From the NCBI GenBank assembly GCA_003557125.1, contig PWPN01000063.1, positions 1 through 7,132 on the forward strand: a stretch of DNA of 7,132 nucleotides, given 5' to 3'. Of this stretch, positions 1 to 6,638 are shown in pieces. Origin of the DNA: Phycisphaerae bacterium (GTDB taxonomy: Bacteria > Planctomycetota > Phycisphaerae > UBA1845 > PWPN01). Both the position numbers and the translations under genes were made by a program. Position 1 is the stretch's first letter; every line of letters starts with the position of its first letter. The notes beneath the pieces were generated by a model that did no database searches, was not told the origin of the DNA, and saw nothing but the letters and a program-made list of their open reading frames with translations.

Positions 1-576
1 AGGATAGACATAACCTCGGCCGCCCGAATAGGTGAGAATGTGATCAAACTCGAAGCCTCACCCTTCAACATAGCCCATGAACTGGAAGCCGCGTACATCA
101 TCGGCGATTTTGCCATCGAACCAGCCGAGAGCGGCTTTGTCATCGTGCCCGAAAAGACTATGAAAATCGGACCCTGGAACGAGCAGGGCCATCGGCTCTA
201 CGGCCAACGTGTGTCGTATAAACAGAGCTTCAACGTAACGGCCAAGCAGGGCAGCTACCGAGTGAAGCTTCCCGCCTGGTATGGAAGCGTGGCCAAGGTC
301 CTGGTCAACGGTCGCCAGGCCGGACACATCGGCTGGCAGCCGTGGGAGTGTGATGTAACCGAGCAGATCGTCGAGGGCACCAACGAGATCGAGGTGATTG
401 TCTTCGGCACGCTTCGCAATACGCTGGGCCCGAGCCACAACCCGAGCCTGGGCTCCGCCTGGCCCGGCCTGTGGGACGCCCAGCCGGAAAACGGTCCGCC
501 TCCGGGCGAGAGCTATGTCAGTGTGGCTTACGGCCTCTTCGAACCGTTCGAGCTCGAGGTCGTCACAGACAGGTAG
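1..576 (+). CDS. C-terminal part of a glycoside-hydrolase-type protein with beta-sandwich sugar-binding modules (5' end outside window)
   Basis: The frame is open from base 1 to the TAG at 574-576, giving 191 visible residues. A GTG at 40 could be called as a start, but the codons before it (DITSAARIGENVIKLEASPF) read as the typical end of one beta-sandwich, with the pattern DIT...GEN.I, so the gene very probably begins upstream. The rest forms a second jelly-roll-like domain with GPWNEQGHRLYGQRVSYKQ, then VLVNGRQAGHIGWQPWECDV, then VTEQIVEGTNEIEVIVFGTL and RNTLGPSHN. These match the GH2-like galactose-binding folds at the C-terminus of large secreted or cytoplasmic glycoside hydrolases of PVC bacteria and Armatimonadota, where Y..G...Y, VNG..AG..GW.P and RN.LGP.H recur. 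This is a family-level recognition from memory. The catalytic domain lies outside the window, so the substrate and GH family cannot be given. No neighbour in the window has a related function. Confidence 0.72.
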   Translation, partial: RIDITSAARIGENVIKLEASPFNIAHELEAAYIIGDFAIEPAESGFVIVPEKTMKIGPWNEQGHRLYGQRVSYKQSFNVTAKQGSYRVKLPAWYGSVAKVLVNGRQAGHIGWQPWECDVTEQIVEGTNEIEVIVFGTLRNTLGPSHNPSLGSAWPGLWDAQPENGPPPGESYVSVAYGLFEPFELEVVTDR

Positions 577-784
577 TTTTGTAGTGAATGAGGCAACCTG
601 AGAAGCGAAAGAAAGGTTTCGTACTTCGCTCTTAAAGGCAGCGACTGAGTCTTATTTCGATTTGTGTTTTTCTCCTCCAGCAAAGACAAAAATTACGCAT
701 TGATCATGGACCTGTTTTGTATACTGGAGAATTTGCGTTATGCCCGGCTTACGTAATTCGGCTTGATATGGAACACATCGGCAG

Positions 785-887
785 AGCGGCATCGCAACGA
801 CACCTCCGCTGGTTAGTGGCCGACTGGTGGGCGGATCGGTGTGGGCAGCGGCATTACCTCCGCTATGGGTTCGCAGATCGGTGGGGG
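785..887. repeat. Imperfect direct repeat, three blocks in the same order
   Basis: Three blocks occur twice in the same order. AGCGGCAT is at 785-792 and 847-854. ACCTCCGCT is at 802-810 and 856-864. GCGGATCGGTGTGGG at 831-845 matches GCAGATCGGTGGGGG at 873-887 at 13 of 15 positions. The offset falls from 62 to 54 to 42 bases, so the second copy looks like a shortened duplicate. It lies in non-coding DNA. A decayed tandem duplication is the simplest reading; a functional role is not indicated. Confidence 0.5.
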
Positions 888-938
888 GGGCGGTCAATAG
901 GGCGACCGAAGCCATTCCCTCGACTACACAACTGCACG

Positions 939-979
939 GTACAGTAGAGTTCAGCCCAGTCATATGGCACTGTACTGTA
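939..979. repeat. Short inverted repeat GTACAGT / ACTGTAC
   Basis: GTACAGT at 939-945 is the reverse complement of ACTGTAC at 969-975. In the shifted register, TACAGTA at 940-946 pairs with TACTGTA at 973-979. The stem is only 7 base pairs with a loop of more than 20 bases. It could be an operator-like dyad or chance; no adjacent promoter or T tract supports a terminator. Confidence 0.3.
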
Positions 980-1160
980 GTCAGCAAGAGCTTTTCAGTT
1001 TACCTATGGGTTTTCAGCCCTTGATTCGTGTTGAACGCAGTGATCGCGCACCTCGGTCGTCCAACCAGTCCGGCTGCGGCTCGCCCATCAACCCACACAT
1101 TCGCGCAAAGTCATCAGGCGATCCCGATAAACAGCGGGGCGCGCACGATCGCATGGATCC

Positions 1161-1188
1161 TTGACCCGCCAGGGCCTCCCTTTACAAT
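1161..1188 (+). promoter_or_regulatory. Sigma-70-like promoter for the PflX-like radical SAM gene
   Basis: TTGACC at 1161-1166 and TACAAT at 1183-1188 are separated by 16 bases and are each one mismatch from the -35 (TTGACA) and -10 (TATAAT) consensus. Transcription would start near 1195, leaving a leader of about 130 bases before the ATG at 1326. This is the best promoter-like pair I noticed in the gap and it points at the only plus-strand gene downstream. The sigma preferences of this organism are unknown, so it remains a prediction. Confidence 0.5.
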
Positions 1189-1238
1189 AATTACAGAGAT
1201 AGGGATACCGTGCGGCCGGAGCGCCGGGAGCGGCTGAC

Positions 1239-1268
1239 ACGCGGCGAACGATCCGGTGAGCGCCGCGT
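1239..1268 (+). promoter_or_regulatory. Hairpin in the 5' leader of the PflX-like gene
   Basis: ACGCGGCG at 1239-1246 pairs perfectly with CGCCGCGT at 1261-1268, giving 8 GC-rich base pairs and a 14-base loop. The right arm can instead fold locally, CGCCG at 1261-1265 with CGGCG at 1269-1273, so the two structures exclude each other. It lies about 45 bases before the ribosome binding site GGAGG (1313-1317). I recognise no known riboswitch class. GC-rich sequence forms such stems easily, so function is uncertain. Confidence 0.3.
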
Positions 1269-1325
1269 CGGCGAAAAACTGCCCTCCTGCTCGATCCCCG
1301 TACCGGGTCCACGGAGGATGTCCCG

Positions 1326-2387
1326 ATGGCCCTGTCACGTCGATCGTTGCTCCAGAACGCTTTAGCTGCCGGGACCGTCGCGTACCTCAAAGGGTGCGCG
1401 CGGGCCGGCGACGCGCCCGATGCGAACCAGGATGATTGGCAGCCGGCCTACCTGAAACTGGAAGAGGAAGGCAAGCTTGCCGAACGGGTCGAGCGCGCGA
1501 ACCGCATCTTTGAGAAATGCACGCTCTGCCCGCGCAAGTGCGGGGTGAATCGGCGGCGCGGCGAAAAGGGATTCTGCCGCGCATCGGACAAGGTGGTGGT
1601 CTACAGCCACCATCCGCATTTCGGGGAAGAGCTTCCGCTCGTAGGCAGGCATGGGTCGGGCACGATCTTCTTTTCGAACTGCAATCTTCGTTGCGTTTTC
1701 TGCCAGAACTGGCCGATCGCTCATGAGGGGCGGGGCCGGGAAAGCACCGACGAACGTCTGGCCGAAATGATGCTCGACCTTCAGCGGAGAGGCTGCCACA
1801 ACGTCAATGTCGTCACGCCCACGCACATCATGCCGCACATTCTCGCCGCCACGCGAATCGCCCTCAAACGAGGTCTCCGTCTGCCCCTCTGCTACAACAC
1901 GGGCGGCTTCGAGCGCGTCGAGAATATACGGCTCCTCGACGGAATCGTGGACATCTACCTGCCGGACCTCAAGTACATGGACGGGGGACTGGCACGCCGC
2001 TTCTCCGCCGGCGCGGAGGATTATCCGCAAAGGGCGCAGGAGTCGATCATCGAGATGCATCGCCAGGTCGGGGAACTCGTGACCGACGACAACGGCACGG
2101 CCCTCCGCGGGCTCATGGTGCGCCACCTCGTGATGCCCAACCGGGTGGCCGGTACGAAGGATTTCGTCCGCTGGGTGGCAGGCAACCTCCCGAAATCCAC
2201 CTATCTCAACATCATGTCGCAATACCGGGTCGAGCACCAAGCCTTCGACCACCCGCTCATCGCGCGCGCCATCACGGCCGAGGAGTTCCTCGAAGCGATG
2301 GAATGGGCCGAGCAGGCCGGCCTGACCCGTCTCGACGAGCGGTCGATCGCGCAGCGCGACGTTTTCCGCCGCCGACTGGGCCGCTGA
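1326..2387 (+). CDS. PflX-like (COG1313-type) radical SAM protein with Tat signal peptide
   Basis: This 353-residue protein belongs to the PflX/activase-like branch of the radical SAM superfamily, which cleaves S-adenosylmethionine at a 4Fe-4S cluster to make a 5'-deoxyadenosyl radical. The cluster motif is C119-NLR-C123-VF-C126. Before it is the extra cysteine set typical of PflX-like proteins, C65-TL-C68-PRK-C72-GVN...GEKGF-C84. Other family signatures are NVVTPTHIMPHIL (161-173), YNTGGFE (190-196), DIYLPDLKY (209-217), LMVRHLVMPN (263-272) and NIMSQYR (295-301). The N-terminus is unusual: SRRSLLQ (4-10) followed by a hydrophobic stretch, a twin-arginine signal, then LKGC (21-24), which could act as a lipobox. 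Most radical SAM enzymes are cytoplasmic, so export or membrane anchoring is noteworthy. The start is set by GGAGG at 1313-1317, eight bases before the ATG. The gene ends 9 bases from the convergent amrS gene. The substrate is unknown. Confidence 0.87.
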   Translation: MALSRRSLLQNALAAGTVAYLKGCARAGDAPDANQDDWQPAYLKLEEEGKLAERVERANRIFEKCTLCPRKCGVNRRRGEKGFCRASDKVVVYSHHPHFGEELPLVGRHGSGTIFFSNCNLRCVFCQNWPIAHEGRGRESTDERLAEMMLDLQRRGCHNVNVVTPTHIMPHILAATRIALKRGLRLPLCYNTGGFERVENIRLLDGIVDIYLPDLKYMDGGLARRFSAGAEDYPQRAQESIIEMHRQVGELVTDDNGTALRGLMVRHLVMPNRVAGTKDFVRWVAGNLPKSTYLNIMSQYRVEHQAFDHPLIARAITAEEFLEAMEWAEQAGLTRLDERSIAQRDVFRRRLGR

Positions 2388-2396
2388 ACCGCCGCT

Positions 2397-3554
2397 TCAC
2401 ACCCATCGCCCGGCAATTGCGGCACCGCAATGGCTGCACGTGCCGTCCTTCAGGTGCATCTTCTCGATAACGAATCCCATCCGTTCGATCACGGGTTTTC
2501 TGCATTCCGGGCAGAACGTATTCTCCCCTTCGTGGCCGGTAATTCGACCGACATAGACGTAACGCAGGCCCGTTTCGAAAGCCAGCTCCCGCGCGCGCTC
2601 GATCGTGGTTACGGGGGTCGGCGGAAGATTGGCCAGTCGGTAGAGCGGATAGAATCGGGCAAAGTGGACCGGCACCTCGGCCCCCAGCTCGTCGCGGATC
2701 CAGAGGCACATCTTGCGGAGTTGCGCCAGGTCGTCGTTCAGGGTCGGGATGAGGATGTGGGTGATCTCCACATGAACGCGTTTTTCCTTGAGGTGCTTGA
2801 GAGTCTCGAGCACGGGGGCCAGCTCGCCGTCGCAGACGTCCCGGTAGAAGGCAGGGTCGAAGCTCTTCAGATCGACGTTGACCGCGTCGAGGTGCTCAGC
2901 CAGTGCGTCGAGCGGATCGCGGGCAATGTAGCCGTTCGTGTGCAGGAGATTCAGCAAGCCCTCTTTTTTGGCCAACGCGGCGGTCGCGGCCATGTACTCA
3001 TGGAAGACGACCGGTTCGCCGAAAGCGTAGCTTACCGATCGCGCCTCGGCAGCCTTGGCCTGCTTGACCACCTCCTCAGGCGGCATGTCGTAGGCGTGCA
3101 CTTCTTCCGGGGCCACGAGCGCCATGTCCCAGACTTCGCAGAACTTGCAGGCAATGTTGCAGCCGGCTGTCGAAATCGACAGCGCCCGCGTGCCGGGCAG
3201 GACGTGAAAGAACGGCTTGCGTTCGACCGGGTCGAGCTGCACAAGGCACGGGTTCCCGTAGACCAGCGTGTACGCGCGTCCGTCCCGGTTCTCTCTGACC
3301 CTGCATCGGCCTCGCTGGCCGGGGGCGATACGGCATCGCCGCGGGCACAGTTCGCATACGATGGCGCCCTCGTCGGCGGCGCTGAACCACGGCGAGGGTT
3401 TTCGCTTGATGAGCCCCCTTTGAGCCGATTGTGCCGACGCCGTACGAGTCCTGCCCGCCACGCCGGCCAGGCATAACGCGCAGGCGCCGCATGCAGCCGC
3501 CTTGAGGAAATCCCGCTTGCTCAGCGGAACGCCGAGTGTATCGGGCCTATGCAT
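2397..3554 (-). CDS. amrS: AmmeMemoRadiSam system radical SAM enzyme with Tat-like signal
   Basis: This 385-residue radical SAM protein matches the AmmeMemoRadiSam enzyme family (COG1180-like, pyruvate-formate-lyase-activase type). The 4Fe-4S motif is C132-NIA-C136-KF-C139. Upstream is a second cysteine set, C67-EL-C70-PRR-C74...RGR-C84. SYAFGEPVVFHEY (175-187) is the family's Y.EP..F.EY motif, and VDLKSFD (227-233) follows. The C-terminus carries the zinc-ribbon-like pattern characteristic of the family: NTFCPEC (345-351), a GF segment, GTCSHCG (371-377) and GRW near the end. The N-terminus reads LSKRDFLKAAACGACALCLA (11-30), a Tat-like signal with KR in place of RR. The family takes its name from co-occurrence with Memo-like and AMMECR1-like proteins; neither is in this window and the natural substrate is not known to me. 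It overlaps the upstream membrane-protein gene by 8 bases, with a strong ribosome binding site, so the two are probably translationally coupled. Confidence 0.88.
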   Translation of the reverse strand: MHRPDTLGVPLSKRDFLKAAACGACALCLAGVAGRTRTASAQSAQRGLIKRKPSPWFSAADEGAIVCELCPRRCRIAPGQRGRCRVRENRDGRAYTLVYGNPCLVQLDPVERKPFFHVLPGTRALSISTAGCNIACKFCEVWDMALVAPEEVHAYDMPPEEVVKQAKAAEARSVSYAFGEPVVFHEYMAATAALAKKEGLLNLLHTNGYIARDPLDALAEHLDAVNVDLKSFDPAFYRDVCDGELAPVLETLKHLKEKRVHVEITHILIPTLNDDLAQLRKMCLWIRDELGAEVPVHFARFYPLYRLANLPPTPVTTIERARELAFETGLRYVYVGRITGHEGENTFCPECRKPVIERMGFVIEKMHLKDGTCSHCGAAIAGRWV

Positions 3555-6006
3555 AGGACCTCCTTGCTATCAGAAGTACCACAAATGCGGTGCCCTGTGC
3601 AATACCCGCGAGCAGGCAGCAGGCCGGGATACCCAGGACCGGCGCCACGACCACGCTGGCCAGAACCGCTCCCACCGACGCGCCGGCCAATTCCACCCCG
3701 TACACGGTGCCAGTGGCCGTGGCGGAGCGTTTGTTCAATGCCATGTAGCAAGCCGTCGCCAGCGGGAAGTCCGCGCCGTTGAGCAGCCCCGCGCCGAACG
3801 TCATCGCCGAGAACAACCCGAAAACGACCGCAGGCGATGCCGGTGCAGCCGACCACGGCAGCGCGACGGCCAACAAGCAGGCCAACACCGCGATCAGCAA
3901 CTGGATGCACGCGAGAATGCGCATGTCGGACTTGTCGGTGATGTAGCGATGCGTCAGGGCTGTCCCCAGCGCAAGACCGCCCATGAACATCGCTACGATC
4001 AACCCGACCTGCTCGTACACGAATCCGTAGATGCTTTGAAAAGAAAACAGTAACGCGATCTGCAACGCCATCGTCGACAGGCCCGTCGTGAACACAGCCA
4101 ACAGGACGGCCACATGGACATCCGGTCTGCGGCCGACCCGCCCGCCCACCAGGCGTAATGCAAGCGTCGTGGCCAGCACAAGGGCGACCGGCGGAGCGAT
4201 CCACCAGGGCTCAACGCGCAACACCCATGTGAAGGCGTCCTCTTCGGGACCGCGCGTGAGCACGTTCCAGAACACGAGCGTGTGAAAGTAGCCGATCGGC
4301 CTGAAGTCGGAATTGATGAAGTAGCGATCCACGACGGGCGGCAGAAGGTCTTGCGCGCTTTGCTGTTCGGCGATCGCAGCCGGGAAGAGCGGTCCGGTCT
4401 CCGGCGCATTCAGGTGGGCATCCGCATGGCGCCCGTGGTGCCGGATGACCCAGTTCATGCGTCGCAGAGGCCCTTCCTCCAGAAGCGTATCGAAGTGACG
4501 GTGCGAGAATGCGTCGGTTTCGATGTTTCGTCGGAGATAGCGCTGCCGAAGAACCTCCACGTCGGGCGAGATCTGGTCCGGTGCGTGAGTGGCGAACAGG
4601 TAGAGATGGCGTTCGCCCAAGGGAAGCACGTGCGGATAGACGCGTTGGAGCGTGTGAAAGATCGTCGCATTGCGGTTGGCCACGGCTCGGCCCCGCATGC
4701 CGGGCGTCGAGACCGCGCCGACGACGAGTACCCCGCCGGGGCTTAACCGTGATTCGGCCTCACGAAAGAATTCCTCGGTGTAGTATCGGTTCAGCACGGC
4801 CGTAGCCGGGTCCGGAACGTCCACGACGATCATGTCGTAGTTGGCACGCGTCGTCTTGATAAAGAGCCTGCCGTCGGCATGGATGAGCCTTACACGCGGG
4901 TCTTGGAGGGCGGCCAGCGTTGCCGAGGAAAGGTACGGGCGCACCGTCGCGGTCAGCACCGGGTCGAGCTCGACGTAGTCGATCCGCTCGACGGGATGAC
5001 GCGTCATCTCCCGCAAGGTACCGCGCAACCCGCCGCCGATCAGGAGGATACGCCGGGGGGCTTCATGTTGGACAAGCGCCAGATGGGCCAGCACGGCCGC
5101 CTCGTGCTCCTCGTGTGCAGGGGAATCCGCCTCGGGACCGGCAACGGCGAAAAGCAGGTTCCCGCTCTGATAGATACTGTACTGATCCTCCCGCTGGACC
5201 ACGGCGATCGTTCCATATCGGGATTGGCGGATCTCGACGAGTTGGTGCTCCGGGGCGAAATGATGCCACTGCAACCGGTACGCCCATGCGTCGAGGTATC
5301 CCAGTAAGGGCACGCTCACGAGCGCCGCGATGCCTAAACTCACCAGCACGACGCGCTGCGGACCCTTCCGGCGGCCGCGTGAACGCGAGGCATCGAGCGA
5401 CAGTGACAGGGCCGCCGCCAGCATGATCAGCCCGGCCAGCACCGCTGTCTGGAAAGAATCCAGGAAGTGAACGATCAGAAACGTGAAGAGCAGGCCGCCT
5501 GCGACGTTTCCCACAGCCTCGCCGATGTAGGTTCTCGCCGCGCCCGAGGTGTCCTCCACGCCCGATCCTGCGCGCCATGCTTGCGCCAGGAAAACGAAGT
5601 GCGCGCCCAGAAGCAGGCACACGGGCAGCATCAGCACGACGGACGCGAAGGCCATATCCGGGACGGAAAGGTAGGCGCCGGGAAGAACGTCGAAAAAGCC
5701 CCGGCACAAGCGAATGAGCAGGACGGTCACCGGCAACAACACGAGCACGCCGCCGGCTGTCAGCGTCAGTAAAAGAAGCGGTCGGACCAGCCGTTCGACC
5801 ACACGCGCGCCAAGCCAACTGCCTGCCCCCACCCCGATCATCCACGCCGCAAATATGACACCGATGGAAAGCTCGCTGCCGTGGAACACCATGAGCAACT
5901 CGCGTAACAGCACGATCTGCCCGATCTGGCAGACCATGCCGAGCGAGAGGACCGCGGGCAGCCGGGAGGCCGGCTTCCGCCACGTCGGCCGGGACTGAAC
6001 GCCCAT
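3547..6006 (-). CDS. Membrane protein with embedded spermidine-synthase-like domain (fused MFS/spermidine synthase type)
   Basis: This is an 819-residue protein in three parts. Residues about 16-237 hold roughly seven membrane helices, with loops such as GAGSWLGAR (60-68). Residues about 250-470 form a spermidine-synthase-fold domain: LLIGGGLRGTLRE (321-333) is the SAM-type nucleotide loop, DYVELDP (343-349) holds the ribose-binding acidic residue, HADGR (376-380) follows, and VVDVPDP (394-400) keeps the two aspartates of the DxxDP catalytic motif. A soluble linker leads to about seven more helices (601-813). Canonical enzymes have GGGDGG in the nucleotide loop; here the Asp is Leu327. The Tyr of the EF.YHE segment appears to be Glu (AHEEHE, 297-302). 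The substrate may therefore not be putrescine. The family is widespread in bacteria without a firm function. AGGAAAGG at 6020-6013, six bases before the ATG, sets the start. It is the first gene of a two-gene operon with amrS. Confidence 0.85.
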   Translation of the reverse strand: MGVQSRPTWRKPASRLPAVLSLGMVCQIGQIVLLRELLMVFHGSELSIGVIFAAWMIGVGAGSWLGARVVERLVRPLLLLTLTAGGVLVLLPVTVLLIRLCRGFFDVLPGAYLSVPDMAFASVVLMLPVCLLLGAHFVFLAQAWRAGSGVEDTSGAARTYIGEAVGNVAGGLLFTFLIVHFLDSFQTAVLAGLIMLAAALSLSLDASRSRGRRKGPQRVVLVSLGIAALVSVPLLGYLDAWAYRLQWHHFAPEHQLVEIRQSRYGTIAVVQREDQYSIYQSGNLLFAVAGPEADSPAHEEHEAAVLAHLALVQHEAPRRILLIGGGLRGTLREMTRHPVERIDYVELDPVLTATVRPYLSSATLAALQDPRVRLIHADGRLFIKTTRANYDMIVVDVPDPATAVLNRYYTEEFFREAESRLSPGGVLVVGAVSTPGMRGRAVANRNATIFHTLQRVYPHVLPLGERHLYLFATHAPDQISPDVEVLRQRYLRRNIETDAFSHRHFDTLLEEGPLRRMNWVIRHHGRHADAHLNAPETGPLFPAAIAEQQSAQDLLPPVVDRYFINSDFRPIGYFHTLVFWNVLTRGPEEDAFTWVLRVEPWWIAPPVALVLATTLALRLVGGRVGRRPDVHVAVLLAVFTTGLSTMALQIALLFSFQSIYGFVYEQVGLIVAMFMGGLALGTALTHRYITDKSDMRILACIQLLIAVLACLLAVALPWSAAPASPAVVFGLFSAMTFGAGLLNGADFPLATACYMALNKRSATATGTVYGVELAGASVGAVLASVVVAPVLGIPACCLLAGIAQGTAFVVLLIARRSYA
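3558..3565 (-). promoter_or_regulatory. Strong Shine-Dalgarno for amrS inside the end of the upstream gene
   Basis: On the minus strand this reads AAGGAGGT, a full match to the anti-Shine-Dalgarno core, three bases before the ATG at 3554-3552. It lies within the last codons of the 819-residue membrane-protein gene. It fixes the radical SAM start and supports re-initiation at the ATGCATAG overlap. The spacing is shorter than usual, but I see no other plausible start before the Tat-like leader. Confidence 0.7.
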
Positions 6007-6250
6007 CCTTACCTTTCCTCAGAGTACGTCGGGCCGTTACGTAGTAAGGTGCCCCTTGCCTCGAAACAGCAATGTTACGCAATGACCTCCTGCGTGACAA
6101 CAAACGCTCCCGCCGATGGTGGGTATGCAAGTTGGTACGAAGAAACGAGAAGCCCCGCTCCGCATGCCAGCCCCGATGCACCATGGCTGGCAAGGCCTTC
6201 TTCCACACGGTTCATAAGGGTTACGCGGAAGGTGCGGATGCCAGCATGAT
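6007..6250. other. Intergenic region between the spermidine-synthase-like operon and the DUF2924 remnant
   Basis: I find no gene here. The open frames that cross it on both strands run into other genes in the wrong frame and match no family I recognise. A serine recombinase usually follows DUF2924 on the same strand, and I looked for its N-terminus here without finding a trace. It must hold the promoter of the minus-strand operon, but I see no clear -35/-10 pair. An 8-base-pair inverted repeat lies at 6165-6192. Confidence 0.5.
6165..6192. repeat. Inverted repeat TGCCAGCC / GGCTGGCA
   Basis: TGCCAGCC at 6165-6172 is the exact reverse complement of GGCTGGCA at 6185-6192, with a 12-base loop. 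It lies about 60 bases downstream of the end of the DUF2924 remnant on the minus strand. No T tract follows on either strand, so it is not a standard rho-independent terminator. It could be a remnant end of the cassette or an operator-like dyad. Confidence 0.4.
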
Positions 6251-6638
6251 TCACAATGGGTGCGCGAACCGCCGGGAAGCTACGCGCCCTTCATCTTTCC
6301 GCTGAATGTCTCCCTGCCGGCGCCGAGTCCTTGCACTGCCGGTGATTTTCCTGGCCAGCGCGGAGAGCGTGCGGAACCGCTGGCCGTCGTACTCGAAGCC
6401 GCTGCCGTCCTCGAGGTACACCACGCGGATGGTGCGGCCCTTGTACTTGCGGACGATGGCCGACCCGGGCGCAGGCAACCTCGGCGTTGGCCTGGATGCG
6501 CCAGGCGATCTTGCGGATGAGGTAGGCCCGGTGGCGTGTCCGGCAGGGCTGCCCGTGCAGCTCGGTGTAGCGATCGGCCAGCTCGCCCGTGGTCATCCGA
6601 TCCAGGGCGGCGATTTCGGCTGCGAGCTCGTGCATCAT
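6251..6638 (-). pseudogene. DUF2924 family gene, frameshifted and internally deleted
   Basis: Two frames together make a DUF2924 protein. From the ATG at 6638 the first frame gives the usual N-terminal domain, EIAALDRMTTGELADRYTEL and IRKIAWRIQANAE (to residue 53). At about 6479 the reading must move by one base to the frame that gives PAPGSAIVRKYKGRTIRVVY, EDGSGFEYDGQRFRTLSALA and RKITGS, the usual C-terminal domain. Full-length relatives have a linker of some tens of residues between the two halves (beginning like GLSERARRRA); it is missing, so a deletion whose length is not a multiple of three explains both defects. The typical ending after ITGS (NG..FFGL) is also absent. GGGAGGAG precedes the ATG, which overlaps the stop of the upstream small gene as ATGA. 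DUF2924 genes normally lie between a small gene and a large serine recombinase in mobile cassettes; their role is not established. Confidence 0.75.

Larger units (their letters stand above)
577..1325. other. Gene-poor intergenic region of about 750 bases
   Basis: I see no supportable coding sequence here. The short open frames on both strands are low-complexity in appearance, lack ribosome binding sites and resemble no family I know. The first part is AT-richer than the genes (22 G or C of 60 in 661-720, against 43 of 60 in 2341-2400). It contains a run of eight G at 883-890, an imperfect direct repeat at 785-887, a short inverted repeat at 939-979, and a promoter with leader at 1161-1325. 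There is no convincing rho-independent terminator after the gene that ends at 576. Confidence 0.6.

Noticed and set aside
604..632. AGCGAA / TTCGCT hairpin as terminator of the first gene
   Set aside because: The stem is 6 base pairs with a 17-base loop and no T tract follows.
700..725. TTGATC and TATACT as a promoter
   Set aside because: The spacer is only 14 bases and no gene follows in a useful position.
1362..2252. 296-codon open frame on the minus strand
   Set aside because: It is antisense to the PflX-like gene with no recognisable domain.
2430..3476. 348-codon open frame on the plus strand
   Set aside because: It is antisense to the amrS gene, which has clear radical SAM motifs; its own translation has no family features and GC-rich DNA yields such long shadows.
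5063..6208. 381-codon open frame on the minus strand
   Set aside because: It overlaps the spermidine-synthase-like gene in another frame, is rich in Arg, Ala and Gly as shadows are, and shows no motif; the 819-residue frame has coherent helices and domain signatures.
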